Positions 46,845-55,729 of a DNA stretch of 64,000 nt are shown piece after piece. Origin of the DNA: Pseudogemmobacter faecipullorum (GTDB lineage: Bacteria; Pseudomonadota; Alphaproteobacteria; Rhodobacterales; Rhodobacteraceae); NCBI RefSeq assembly GCF_020539525.1, contig NZ_JACDXX010000003.1, positions 268,228 to 332,227 on the forward strand, given 5' to 3'. Below the pieces are notes generated by a model. The model was given only the letters and a program-made list of their open reading frames with translations, had not been told where the DNA came from and made no database searches. Each line of letters starts with the position of its first letter. The stretch's first letter is position 1. A program made the position numbers and the translations under genes.

Positions 46845-48623
46845 TCAGACCGGCCAGGTCAGCAATATCAGCGGCACCCCGACCAGCACGACGAGGAGAG
46901 TCAGCGGCGCACCCAGTCGCGCGTAGTCGCCAAAACGGTATCCGCCCGGCCCGAGCACCAGCGTGTTACACTGATGGCCGATCGGGGTCAGGAAGTCGCA
47001 ACCCGCGCCAACCGCAACCGCCATCAGATAGGCGTCCGGCGCATGTCCGAGACGTTGTGCAAAAATTGCCGCCACCGGCGCCATGACCAGAACAGTCGCG
47101 GCATTGTTCAGAAACGGCGTCACGGCCATCGCAACAATCATGATCAGCCCGACCGCCCCCCAGGCCGGAAGGCCGGTTGCCATAGAGGAAAGCAAATCAC
47201 CAATAAGTTCAGTATTCCCGGTGGTCTGCATAGCCTCACTGACCGGGATCAGTGCGCCGAGCATCACAAGCAGTGGCCATTCTACCGCTCCATAGGCCGC
47301 CTCCAGGCTGATCGCGCCGGTGAGGATCATCGCCAGGGCCGCACCAGAAAATGCGATAGAAACGGACACCAGCCCCAGAGCGGTCGCTCCCATCGCTACC
47401 GTGAGGATCAGCAGCGGCACGATATCGCGACGGACCGAACCGAGCCGCATCTCTCGCCCCGCAAGCGGCAGAAGGCCGAGCGCCTGCATCCTTTCGCTCA
47501 GGCTTTCCAATGGGCCCTGCAACAGCATAACATCGCCCGGTGCCAGCACCGTTTCCGAAAGCCGTTCCGTCATCTTTTGCCCTGAGCGGGAGATCGCGAT
47601 CAGATTGACGCCATGCGCATCGAAGAGGCCTACCCTCTTAACGGTCTGGCCAATCAGGGAGGAATCCACCTTCATTACCGCCTCGATCACACCGATCTTG
47701 CCAGCGGGGAGATCCGCATATGCCGGCTCATCCTGCCGGGCGAGGACCAGGCCCGCCGTTGTGACCGCGCGCTCCAGACTATCCGGCTGGCCACGGAGTT
47801 GCAGGATATCGCCCTCTTCGATCTTTGAATCCGAAAGCATCACCGCCCGCCGCTTCCCGTCACGGATCACCCCGGTGACGGTCACCTCCCCATCTGCAAG
47901 GCTGAGAAAGGCCCCGATGGTCTTCCCGCACAGGGCGGACCCCGCATCGACCCGGGCCTCGGTATTGTAATCGCTGATATTAACCGCCTCGCCCAGCGAT
48001 GCGGTCGCCCTCCGGTCTGAGGGCAGAAGAAACCGGGAGGCGAATACCAGGAAGATGATCCCGACCAGCGAAAGCCCAAGGCCGACCGGCGCGTAGTCGA
48101 ACATCCCGAATGGCGTGCCCGTCATCTCCTCCCGAAGCTGGCTGACGATGATGTTGGGCGATGTTCCGACCAGCGTGATGAGACCGCCCAGAAGGGAACC
48201 GAAAGCCATCGGCATAAGATAGAGCGATGGCGAATTGCCGGATTTCTTCGCCATTTTCAGCGCCGCGGGCATCATCATCGCCAAGGCGCCAATATTCTTG
48301 ATCAGCGCGGACAGGATTGTCACCGAGCCGATCAGCACCAGAAGCTGCCCATGGAAATGCGACAGCTTACGAACCAGCCAGCGCAGCGCCATTTCGATGA
48401 GTTCGGAGCGCGATACGGCCGCGCTTACCACGAGCGCGCTCGCGACGATAATGACGATATCGTCGCTGAAACCGCTGAAGGCCTTTTCCGGTGCCACCGT
48501 TCCTGCGGCCACCGATGCTGCCAGCGCGACCATGGCAACCACATCATAGCGCAACCGCCCATGGATAAAGAGCGCCATCATCCCGATGATAATGGCGAAG
48601 GCAGCAATCTGAGGCATGGTCAT
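46845..48623 (-). CDS. SLC13-family anion carrier with RCK_C (TrkA-C) domains
   Basis: 592 residues. An N-terminal set of membrane helices (IAAFAIIIGMMALFIHGRL onward) carries the TSPNIIVSQ hairpin motif. Two cytoplasmic TrkA-C-like domains lie at about 205-390 (GKTIGAFLSL...VTVTGVIRDGKR and LIGQTVKRVGLFDAHGVNLIAISR). A second membrane half carries NNAATVLVMAPVA and TPIGHQCNTLVLGPGGY. This is the YbhI/SdcS-like architecture with regulatory inserts. Likely substrates are sulfate, dicarboxylates or similar anions; not determined. Confidence 0.9.
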   Translation of the reverse strand: MTMPQIAAFAIIIGMMALFIHGRLRYDVVAMVALAASVAAGTVAPEKAFSGFSDDIVIIVASALVVSAAVSRSELIEMALRWLVRKLSHFHGQLLVLIGSVTILSALIKNIGALAMMMPAALKMAKKSGNSPSLYLMPMAFGSLLGGLITLVGTSPNIIVSQLREEMTGTPFGMFDYAPVGLGLSLVGIIFLVFASRFLLPSDRRATASLGEAVNISDYNTEARVDAGSALCGKTIGAFLSLADGEVTVTGVIRDGKRRAVMLSDSKIEEGDILQLRGQPDSLERAVTTAGLVLARQDEPAYADLPAGKIGVIEAVMKVDSSLIGQTVKRVGLFDAHGVNLIAISRSGQKMTERLSETVLAPGDVMLLQGPLESLSERMQALGLLPLAGREMRLGSVRRDIVPLLILTVAMGATALGLVSVSIAFSGAALAMILTGAISLEAAYGAVEWPLLVMLGALIPVSEAMQTTGNTELIGDLLSSMATGLPAWGAVGLIMIVAMAVTPFLNNAATVLVMAPVAAIFAQRLGHAPDAYLMAVAVGAGCDFLTPIGHQCNTLVLGPGGYRFGDYARLGAPLTLLVVLVGVPLILLTWPV

Positions 48624-48810
48624 GTCAAGGAAACCGGATCTGGGGAACGAACCTCTAAAACGCTGGCGGATAAGAGAAGTTCCCAGTGATGCAGCCGGGC
48701 TTACTGTCCGGATCACGGCGCCTGAGTTTGGCGCATCCTGTCATCAGGCCTGTCACCCTGCCTGAGATCCTCTGACCCTTCGCAATCTGTCCCACAAAAT
48801 TCGTGTTCGG

Positions 48811-49155
48811 TTGCATATGCCTCAATTTCAGTTTTCAAACCGGAGTCCATATGGTGAAGCGCTTTCATGTTCCGCAGAGGCTTCGTTCTGGCGACAGGAA
48901 GATTTCGGTTTCCAGCCTGTTGACGGAGCCGGTATCGCTATCGTCCCGCCCCGAAGCGATAATCTCCGACATGACGGCTATCCGATATGGATCATATCAG
49001 ACCAATCCTGGCATACAGATGTCGCCGGAGCGCGGGTCACATCATATGTGGTTATCCCTCGGTTTCATCCCTGTGTGGCCGAAAATTATTTTACGCTAAA
49101 GGGCAAACATTATCTTCCAGAAACGAAAGATAACTGGATGCGAGAAGTTTTATAA
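48811..49155 (+). CDS. Hypothetical protein, compositionally unlike its neighbours
   Basis: A 114-residue frame (an internal ATG at 48817 is also possible) containing GYPIWIISDQSWHTDVAGARVTSYVVIPRFHP. The 3' end is clearly lower in GC than the surroundings. There is no signal peptide or membrane segment, and I recognise no family. It could be a recently acquired gene, a remnant, or chance reading. A second frame on the same strand (48803-49099) is less protein-like. Confidence 0.35.
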   Translation: MHMPQFQFSNRSPYGEALSCSAEASFWRQEDFGFQPVDGAGIAIVPPRSDNLRHDGYPIWIISDQSWHTDVAGARVTSYVVIPRFHPCVAENYFTLKGKHYLPETKDNWMREVL

Positions 49156-49508
49156 ATCATTTAAAATCAATGCCGTGCAATGTTCTCACCTGACAGTGAG
49201 CAGAAGAGCAACAGGTTCGCTCACAGCCTGTCGTGCCCTGGCATGGTGCTGCGAAAGCCAAGTTTCGCGCCAGGAGTGTTGATAATTTCAATGGCTTGCG
49301 CTGAAACTCTGCATCCGCTTCCCTCGGTTTTTTCGCAGCCTGCAACCGGATCAGAGCTCGGAAGCGCAACAGCTTGCCAGAAATATGGCTGCACTCAGCC
49401 TGACATCTTCAGCCGGGGGACCAGAACCGCAGCGTGCAGGAAAAGCTGCGCCCGGCCGGACCGGGCGCGCGGATCCTGTGCTGGTCTGCGGATCCGCGCG
49501 GCAGCAGC
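49156..49508. other. Intergenic region, no gene seen
   Basis: About 350 bp between the hypothetical gene and the end of the persulfide operon. Apart from the terminator at 49439-49468 nothing convincing is present. Confidence 0.5.
49439..49468 (-). terminator. Terminator of the persulfide-response operon
   Basis: On the minus strand GCGCCCGG-TCCGG-CCGGGCGC is followed by AGCTTTTCC. It lies about 40 bp after the last gene. Confidence 0.7.
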
Positions 49509-49925
49509 TCAGTTCTTCAGGCCGCGTATGGCCCGCATGGCCCAGATCCCGGCCAGCATGGCGGCGACGAAGAGTAAGGCATCGCTTTTGCCGAGGCCAA
49601 GCGCCGGGATGGCGCCGCCCGGGCAAAAGCCGGCAATGCCCCAGCCGATCCCGAACAGAGCCGAACCGCCAATCAGGGCCGGATCCAGATCGCGGCGCGT
49701 TGGCAGTGAGAATTTGGCCTCCAGCACCGGGGCTTTGCGCTGCCAGACCAGGCGGTAGCCGATCGCGGTCACGATCAGCGCCCCCGCCATGACGAAGGCC
49801 AGCGACGGATCCCAGCTGCCTGCAATATCAAAGAAATTCAGGATTTTGGCCGGATTGATCATGCCAGCCAGCGCGATGCCCGCGCCAAAGATCAGACCGA
49901 TCAGAGCTGCTGTCAGTATACGCAT
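49509..49925 (-). CDS. YeeE/YedE-family membrane protein, second subunit (PmpB-like, DUF6691)
   Basis: 138 residues with four helices. The family marks are GLIFGAGIALAGMINPAKILNFFD and GIGWGIAGFCPGGAIPALG with its conserved Cys. Small YeeE/PmpAB pairs are thought to import sulfur species such as thiosulfate or sulfide-derived compounds. It follows the PmpA-like gene by three bases in the same operon as a persulfide dioxygenase-like enzyme and an ArsR-type sensor, which supports a sulfur role. Confidence 0.88.
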   Translation of the reverse strand: MRILTAALIGLIFGAGIALAGMINPAKILNFFDIAGSWDPSLAFVMAGALIVTAIGYRLVWQRKAPVLEAKFSLPTRRDLDPALIGGSALFGIGWGIAGFCPGGAIPALGLGKSDALLFVAAMLAGIWAMRAIRGLKN

Positions 49926-49928
49926 GGT

Positions 49929-50357
49929 TCAAAAGCCTCCCAGCAGATGGCGGATGACATAGACGGTGATGGTGGTGGTGATCATGAAGCTCAGCGTCGC
50001 CACGATCGAGCGCGGCGAGAAGCGCGCGATGCCACAGACCGCATGACCCGAGGTGCAGCCCGAAGCGAGCTGCACCCCTGCCCCGACGATCAGCCCGCCG
50101 ATGATCAGCCAGAGAACCGGGGTCTCAGAGACGAAATCCGGGCGCCAGCCGGTCAGGGCCAGGATCAGCACCGGCGCCAGCACCGCACCGGCCAGAAAGG
50201 CGGCCCGCCAGTGCCAGTCGCTGGCAAAGGGCGGCAAAAGCCCCTGCAACATGCCGCTGATCCCCGCGATACGGCCATGAAACAGCATCAGCAAAACCGC
50301 CGCGAGCCCGATCAGAGCCCCGCCGGCAAGAGAGAGGAATGGGGTGAATTCAGTCAT
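49929..50357 (-). CDS. YeeE/YedE-family membrane protein, first subunit (PmpA-like)
   Basis: 142 residues with four predicted helices. The motifs are LFHGRIAGISGMLQGL and the GAGVQLASGCTSGHAVCGIARFSPRS signature with two conserved Cys, which in YeeE-type proteins line the sulfur-compound path. It is immediately downstream of the ArsR-type regulator gene and upstream of the PmpB-like gene, so both half-transporters are controlled by the regulator. Confidence 0.9.
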   Translation of the reverse strand: MTEFTPFLSLAGGALIGLAAVLLMLFHGRIAGISGMLQGLLPPFASDWHWRAAFLAGAVLAPVLILALTGWRPDFVSETPVLWLIIGGLIVGAGVQLASGCTSGHAVCGIARFSPRSIVATLSFMITTTITVYVIRHLLGGF

Positions 50358-50690
50358 TTACAGCTCCTCTTCGCCGGACTGCGGCGCGCAGAACAAGCGA
50401 TATAAAGTGGCCACTACGGCGGCGGCGCGCGGATCGGAAAGATGGTAGAAGATATGCTTGCCCGCTTTACGGCCGAGGATCAGCCCCGCCTCACGCAGGC
50501 CCGCCAGCTGCTGGCTCAGCCCGGGCTGGCGGATGCCGAGGGCATCTTCCAGCTCCCGCACCGATTTCTCGCCCTCGGCCAGAGCGCAGACCACCATCAG
50601 CCGGTCCTGATTGGCCAGCAGCTTCAGAAAGGCCGTCGCCTCGCCGGCGCGCTGATGCATGGCCCGGGTTTCGGGCGACAGATGCTCCAT
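50358..50690 (-). CDS. ArsR-family persulfide-sensing repressor (SqrR/BigR-like)
   Basis: 110 residues with a winged HTH (LKLLANQDRLMVVCALAEGEKSVRELEDALGIRQPGLSQQLAGLREAGLI). Two Cys, C35 (VVCAL) and C101 (RLFCAPQ), are 66 residues apart, the same spacing as C41/C107 of SqrR, which form a tetrasulfide bridge with reactive sulfur. The start could instead be TTG at 50696, which would overlap the upstream gene. The gene order (blh, sensor, pmpAB) is that of BigR operons. Confidence 0.92.
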   Translation of the reverse strand: MEHLSPETRAMHQRAGEATAFLKLLANQDRLMVVCALAEGEKSVRELEDALGIRQPGLSQQLAGLREAGLILGRKAGKHIFYHLSDPRAAAVVATLYRLFCAPQSGEEEL

Positions 50691-50692
50691 GC

Positions 50693-51574
50693 TCAATTCC
50701 CCCAGGGAGCTTTGAGCAGATCGAGCGGGATCTTCAGATAGCGCCGCCCGTTTGCTTCCGGCTCGGGCAGACGCCCGGCATTGGTATTGATCTGCAAAGC
50801 CTGCAGGATCAGCCGCGGCATCGGCAAAGTGGCATCGCGGGCCTCGCGCAGCGCGATAAATTCAGCCTCGCTGCGACAGACCGAAATATGGCTGTTCGAG
50901 GCCTTCTGAGCAGCCACTGTACTTTGCCATTGCACCTCGCGCCCGCCGGGCCGGTAATCATGGCCGGTGAAAAGCCGCGTCTCGTCTGGCAGGGCCAGAA
51001 TGGCCTGGATGCTGTGCCACAAAGCGCTGGCCGAGCCGCCGGGGAAATCGGCCCGCGCCGTGCCGCTGTCGGGCATGAACAAAGTATCATGTACAAAGGC
51101 GGCATCACCGATCACATAGGTGACCGAGGCCAGGGTATGGCCGGGCGAGAACATCACCCGGGCCGGAAGGTTGCCGATGCGGAAGCTCTCGCCATCGGCA
51201 AAAAGCCGGTCCCACTGGCGGCCATCCTTGGGGGCTGCGGGCCAGTTATAAAAGCCATTCCAAAGCTTCTGCACCTCGCATATTTTCTCGCCTATCGCGA
51301 TGGGCGCGCCGGTTTTTGCCTTCATATAGCTGGCGGCCGAAAAGTGATCGGCATGCGGATGGGTGTCGAGGATCCATTGCAGCGCATAGCCCTGCCCGGC
51401 GATGAAAGCCAGAATCCGGTCCGCATTCCCGGTCGCGGTCTGGCCCGATTTCTCATCAAAATCCAGCACCGGATCGATGATGGCACAGGACCGGGTGTCA
51501 GGATCGGCCACAACATATTGCAGCGAGAATGTGCGCGGATCGTAAAAGGCGGTGACTTCGGCCTGTCGGGTCAT
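50693..51574 (-). CDS. MBL-fold persulfide dioxygenase-like hydrolase (Blh/ETHE1 type)
   Basis: 293 residues of the metallo-beta-lactamase fold. The metal motif is THPHADHFSAASYM, and further ligands are the His of SPGHTLASVTY, Asp of VHDTLFMPDSGTARADFPGG and the His in FTGHDYRP. ETHE1-like enzymes oxidise glutathione persulfide to sulfite. First gene of the minus-strand persulfide operon. ATG 51574 fits the family start (MTRQAEVTAFYDPRTFSLQYVV). Confidence 0.9.
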   Translation of the reverse strand: MTRQAEVTAFYDPRTFSLQYVVADPDTRSCAIIDPVLDFDEKSGQTATGNADRILAFIAGQGYALQWILDTHPHADHFSAASYMKAKTGAPIAIGEKICEVQKLWNGFYNWPAAPKDGRQWDRLFADGESFRIGNLPARVMFSPGHTLASVTYVIGDAAFVHDTLFMPDSGTARADFPGGSASALWHSIQAILALPDETRLFTGHDYRPGGREVQWQSTVAAQKASNSHISVCRSEAEFIALREARDATLPMPRLILQALQINTNAGRLPEPEANGRRYLKIPLDLLKAPWGN

Positions 51575-51653
51575 CTCATCTCCTCTGACATGATCAGGGC
51601 TGCGGTGCGGTGCGCCATCCCCTGCGAGTCTGGCTGCTCCGGCACGAGATATC

Positions 51654-51679
51654 AACGATTGCATTAAATTGCAATCGTT
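51654..51679. promoter_or_regulatory. Palindromic operator candidate of the SqrR/BigR-like repressor
   Basis: AACGATTGCA and TGCAATCGTT are perfect 10-bp inverted arms separated by TTAAAT, about 80 bp upstream of the Blh-like gene in AT-rich promoter-like DNA. BigR/SqrR operators are AT-rich inverted repeats of comparable size overlapping the promoter. Assignment is by position and symmetry. Confidence 0.7.
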
Positions 51680-51715
51680 TTGACTATATTAAAGTAGCGC
51701 AACCATACTACCCTG

Positions 51716-51740
51716 CCCTGTGCCCTGTGCCCTGTGCCCT
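51716..51740. repeat. 7-bp tandem repeat
   Basis: Three exact copies of CCCTGTG plus a partial fourth (CCCT). It lies between the persulfide-operon promoter and the TRAP gene and has no obvious function. Confidence 0.85.
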
Positions 51741-52075
51741 CGCAGACCAGGCCCTTGCCGATGACCGGCTCGGGGCAATGCGCGCCGTCGGGGTCAGGGC
51801 AAGGCAGTAGGCGGATCCCGGAAAACAGGCGTTGTGGCAGGGTGGGTTTATCAGTCAACCAGATGAAATCAGGTATTTTATCTGTTTTGCCCGGCCCTTC
51901 CCTCTCAGCCCCGGTCCGGTCACGGTCACATGCCGATGTGACTGATGTCCGGGCGCGACCTCGATCACATTGCCGGTTCAGGGCCTGGCCGCAAACCATC
52001 CTGATGACCGAAAGCGATACACAGTCGCGGGCTTTTGCGGCATTCCCCGGCCTTTGTGAGTGAGGAGGACGACCT

Positions 52076-53191
52076 ATGAAAAAGCTTCTGATCGCCAGCG
52101 TACTGGGCGGGCTGATGTCTTCGGCGGCACTGGCCGACAGCTATATCTTTACCAGCTATCTCAACCCCACCAATCCGCTGCATGCCGCAGGCGTTGAGGC
52201 GACGGTGCAGAAGATCAATCGCGAAGCTGCCGGTGCGTTTTCGATTGAGCTTTTCTCATCGGGCAGCCTGGTTCCGGCCACCACCACCCTGCAGGGGCTG
52301 GGCGATGAGGTGGCACAATTCGGTCTGGTGGTTCCGGCCTATACCGCCTCGGAACTGCCGCTGACCAATACGATCAATGATCTGGTCTTTGCCTCGGGCG
52401 ATGCCCTGGTCAGCGCCCTCGCCTGGACCGAGCTTGGCCTGACCAATGCCAGGCTGGCCGAGGAATGGAACAAGCGCGGCACGATCTTCCTTGGTGGCTA
52501 TTCGACGCCGCTCTATCAGCTGATCTGCGGCCCGGTGGTGAAGAGCCTTGCCGATGTGAAGGGCAAGAAGATCCGCACCGTCGGCGCGGCGCAGACCGCC
52601 TGGATTGCCTCGCTCGGCGGCGTGCCGGTCTCGGTGCCCTCGCCCGATATCTATACCGGGCTTGAGCGCGGCTCGCTGGACTGCACCATGTCCGATGCCA
52701 CGGCGCTGGATAAAGGCAACCGGCTCTGGGAGATTGCAAAAGGCGTTACCACGGTCGAGGCCGGGGTGATCATCGGCGCCACTTTCGTCGCCAATCAGCG
52801 CTTCTGGTCTGAACTGCCGCCGGCTGAGCGGCGCCTGATGCTCGATAATTTCGCCGAAGGCATCGCCCGCACCCAGGCGCAATATGCGATGGAATCCGCA
52901 GCGGCGCTGCAAGGCTCGCAAGAGCGCGGCCTCGATGTCGGCCCTGCTGCCGAAGATCTGGCGCAATCGCTTAAGGAGTTCCAGAGCGCCCATTCGGCCA
53001 GCCTGGCGGCCAGCGCGATGAAAGAGCGTGGCATTGCCGATCCCTCTGATGTGATTGCCGATTATTTCAGGCTTGAGGAAAAATGGCGCGAGATCTTTGC
53101 CGGTGTCGACCGCGAGGATCTGACCGCGGTGACCCGGGCGGTGCGCGAGAACCTCTATGACGGGCTGGATGAGAACAGCTTCGGGCTCTGA
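52076..53191 (+). CDS. TRAP transporter substrate-binding protein (DctP-like), orphan
   Basis: 371 residues. A signal peptide (MKKLLIASVLGGLMSSAALA) is followed by a DctP fold: LNPTNPLHAAGVEATVQKI, FSSGSLVPATTTLQGLGDEVAQFG, a substrate-carboxylate Arg in KKIRTVGAAQTAW, and LERGSLDCTMSD. No DctQ or DctM membrane subunit genes are adjacent. It may serve a TRAP system elsewhere, or the membrane genes were lost along with the adjacent decayed region. Good ribosome binding site (GAGGAGGA). Confidence 0.9.
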   Translation: MKKLLIASVLGGLMSSAALADSYIFTSYLNPTNPLHAAGVEATVQKINREAAGAFSIELFSSGSLVPATTTLQGLGDEVAQFGLVVPAYTASELPLTNTINDLVFASGDALVSALAWTELGLTNARLAEEWNKRGTIFLGGYSTPLYQLICGPVVKSLADVKGKKIRTVGAAQTAWIASLGGVPVSVPSPDIYTGLERGSLDCTMSDATALDKGNRLWEIAKGVTTVEAGVIIGATFVANQRFWSELPPAERRLMLDNFAEGIARTQAQYAMESAAALQGSQERGLDVGPAAEDLAQSLKEFQSAHSASLAASAMKERGIADPSDVIADYFRLEEKWREIFAGVDREDLTAVTRAVRENLYDGLDENSFGL

Positions 53192-53218
53192 AGCTTAATC
53201 TCTGAGGCTTAATTTCTG

Positions 53219-53243
53219 GGGCCCCGCCCGGTTGCGGGGCCTT
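53219..53243 (+). terminator. Terminator of the TRAP binding-protein gene
   Basis: GGCCCCGC-CCGGTT-GCGGGGCC followed by TTATTGCTGCATTTTT, about 28 bp after the stop. Confidence 0.75.
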
Positions 53244-53437
53244 ATTGCTGCATTTTTCCTCTGGTGGCGATAAAATTCGTTGCAAATGATATAAGTTTAA
53301 GCGCTATTAATCCTGATCCAGGGCCATAAGGGTGCTCTCCCTGGCATGGGGGGGGAGAAGCAGTTTGAACGCCGCAGAAAACCGATCCGGCGGGCGGCCT
53401 GGCCCGGGTGGTGTTGCGCAGAACTGCCGCCGCCCGG

Positions 53438-54208
53438 ATGGTACAGGGGCTGGCGCCGATGGGGTTTAACCGCGAAATCCCGAGGCTGATTCAGCATATC
53501 GGCAGCGAAAAATTTGCCAGCATCCTGCTCGATGCGGTGCGGCTCGAACTCGATTGTGAGCAGATCATCGTCTTTGTGAACGGCTCCGGCGCCCCGCCCT
53601 CTACCACCTTCATGGTGGGACGCCAGCCCACCCATTGGCACAATCAGATGTATATGTCGCGCTACTGGCGGGCCGATCCGTTGCTGCACCGCCTGCAGCA
53701 AGACCGCAGCCAGGAGCTTACCGTCGTGCCGCAGAGCGCGGACGAGATCACCGATTCCGATTACCGCCAGGATTGCTATGACCGGCTCGGCTATGCGCTG
53801 CGGCTCAGCCTCTGCCAGCCCGGCGAGGCCGGGCAGTCGCGGACCAATTTCTACTTCGCCAGGGATCGGTTTCAGGAAAGAGGCTGCACGCGGTTTCTCA
53901 AAGACAGCTTTCCGGTGATGCAGGCGCTGCTGGCCAGACATGGCGCCTATCAGGCCAGGAAAAACACGCGGCTCACCCGCAGATCGGCTGAAATGCTGAT
54001 TAAAAACATGGGCACAGATCTGACCCCGCGTGAGCTGCAGGTGGCGGCCGGGATTGCCTGTGGGCTGAGTTCGGAAGGCATCGCACTGGAGCTGGGGATC
54101 AGCATCAATACCGTGCGCACCTATCGCAAAAGATGCTATTCCAGCCTGAATATCTCGAGCCAGAATGAGCTGCTGCAGCTGATGATCGGCGACCAGGCCT
54201 GCAGCTGA
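53438..54208 (+). CDS. LuxR-family regulator with autoinducer-binding-like domain (second solo)
   Basis: About 256 residues. The N-terminal domain has WHNQMYMSRYWRADPLLHRL, which keeps the Asp-Pro of acyl-HSL-binding pockets. The C-terminal LuxR HTH is LTPRELQVAAGIACGLSSEGIALELGISINTVRTYRKRCYSSLN. The start is uncertain: a GTG at 53408 and an ATG at 53459 with a better upstream AGGGG are alternatives. No luxI is present. It precedes the decayed catabolic cluster at 54.3-56.7 kb and may have regulated it. Confidence 0.8.
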   Translation: MVQGLAPMGFNREIPRLIQHIGSEKFASILLDAVRLELDCEQIIVFVNGSGAPPSTTFMVGRQPTHWHNQMYMSRYWRADPLLHRLQQDRSQELTVVPQSADEITDSDYRQDCYDRLGYALRLSLCQPGEAGQSRTNFYFARDRFQERGCTRFLKDSFPVMQALLARHGAYQARKNTRLTRRSAEMLIKNMGTDLTPRELQVAAGIACGLSSEGIALELGISINTVRTYRKRCYSSLNISSQNELLQLMIGDQACS

Positions 54209-54328
54209 CGATCTGCCCTCAGCCTTTTCAGATTAAGGACCTGGTGCCAGGGTGCCTGCCCCGCTCAGCCCTCCCGTGCGAGCAGCATGCGGAAGGTTTT
54301 CCCTTCGAACGGAGTGCCGGTGTCTTGC

Positions 54329-54930
54329 TCAGGCATAGCCGAGCAGCCAGATCCCGGCGAGGATAAAGAGCGCGATGAAAACCGTCTGCGCCACGATCAG
54401 GGCAATTGCGTCGCCGCCGACCTCAAGCACGCGGCGCAGCGAGGTTTTCATGCCAACCGCGACGATACCGGCGAGCAGCGCCCAGCGGGAGACCTCCATC
54501 CCGGCCTCTGACACCAAAGCGGGAACAAGACCAAAGGAACTGGCGGCGGCGAGAACCAGGAAAGCGAGAACAAAACCAGGCAGCAGCGCTGGCCGCGCGC
54601 CCGTCTCGCCGGCAGAACCTGGTCTGCGCGTGGCGAGCGAGAAGATCAGCACAACCGGCGCCAGCATGGCGACACGGATCAGCTTGACCAGGGTCGCGGT
54701 CTCGCCGGCCTCGGGCGAGACCGAGAATCCTGCCCCCACCACCTGGGCCACATCGTGAATCGTGCCGCCGAGGAAGATCCCGGTGGCCCTTGCATCAAGG
54801 CCGAGTGCCTGGGCGATCATCGGATAGAGGATCATGGAAAGCGTCGAGAGCACGGTCACTGACAGCACGGTGAAGATCAGATTGCGCTCGGAAAATCTGC
54901 TTCGGGGCAGAACAGCGGCAATCGCCATCG
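54329..54930 (-). pseudogene. YeiH-family (UPF0324) putative sulfate exporter, C-terminal fragment
   Basis: About 200 residues from AMAIAAVLPRSRFSERNLIFTVLSV to the natural end. They match the C-terminal two thirds of YeiH proteins: GIFLGGTIHDVAQVVGAG, LVKLIRVAMLAP, and VGMKTSLRRVLEVGG. The N-terminal helices and the characteristic upstream part are missing. The sequence before this point belongs to an amidohydrolase remnant in the same frame, so a readable but chimeric 220-residue frame exists (54329-54991). A functional exporter is unlikely. Confidence 0.8.
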
Positions 54931-55729
54931 CCTCCAGCGTGGCCCAGAGATGCTGCAGATTTGCCGGCTGCTCCAGCGGTTGGGTCGACATGCGGATATT
55001 GCTTTTGAAATAATCCGAGGGCAGCCGCTTCAGCTAGGGCGTCTCTTTGCGCAAAGCGCGGTAATTTGCATCCAGACGCCAGAGCACCGAAGGCACACAG
55101 GCAACGCCGCATTCAATGATGACGACCTTGAGAGCGGGCCATTTCTCAAACACGCCCTGAGCAATCAGCGAGGCCATATGCGTCATCGCCGATTGCGGCA
55201 GGATCGCATGGGTCTCCCAGAAGAAGGTCGAGGGCCCTGCCCGCCCAGATGCATGGCGAAGGGAAGACCCATATCTGCGCAGGCCTCAAAAATGGGATGG
55301 TAGAAAGGATCACCATAGGGCCGCTGCGCCCCATGACTGACCAGCACCTGAACAATCCGCGGATGGGCTCCGGCGCGGCGGATTTCTGCGGCGGCGAGCT
55401 GCGGATCCTGCGGTGCCACCACCAGCGAACCCCAGAAGCGCGCATCCTTGGGCAGGCAGTAATCGATCATATAATCATTATAGGCTTTGCACAGGGCATT
55501 GGCAGAATAGGGATTTGCCAGGGTCGAGGCCTCAATTGGCTCATCCCCGGTCAGAATCGCAACGTCGATATTAAATTTATCGAGATGTTTTTCCTTTCAT
55601 GATCAGATAGTTATCATCTTCCTCGATCGGGTTGATGTCATGGCGCGCAAAGCCTTCGGGATGGAACCAGGGGCGGTGACCATGTGGAAAGGCGCCGCGC
55701 GGGCCGGTCCTTTCGCCGCGGATGAACAT
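54925..55729 (-). pseudogene. Amidohydrolase (metal-dependent, amidohydrolase_2 type) remnant
   Basis: Three frames join into one decayed protein. MFIRGERTGPRGAFPHGHRPWFHPEGFARHD comes first. After a shift near 55590, HLDKFNIDVAILTGDEPIEASTLANPY runs to [22 protein letters not shown]. After another shift near 55232, [20 protein letters not shown] and [29 protein letters not shown] lead to a TAG at 55034-55036 (probably from Trp). It then continues LKRLPSDYFKSNIRMSTQPLEQPANLQHLWATLEAM and fuses to YeiH sequence. The N-terminus and the last part of the barrel are missing. Confidence 0.82.

Noticed and set aside
51716..51740. Tandem CCCTGTG repeats as iterons of a replication origin
   Set aside because: Only three short copies, with no DnaA boxes and no replication gene nearby. 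More likely simple slippage.
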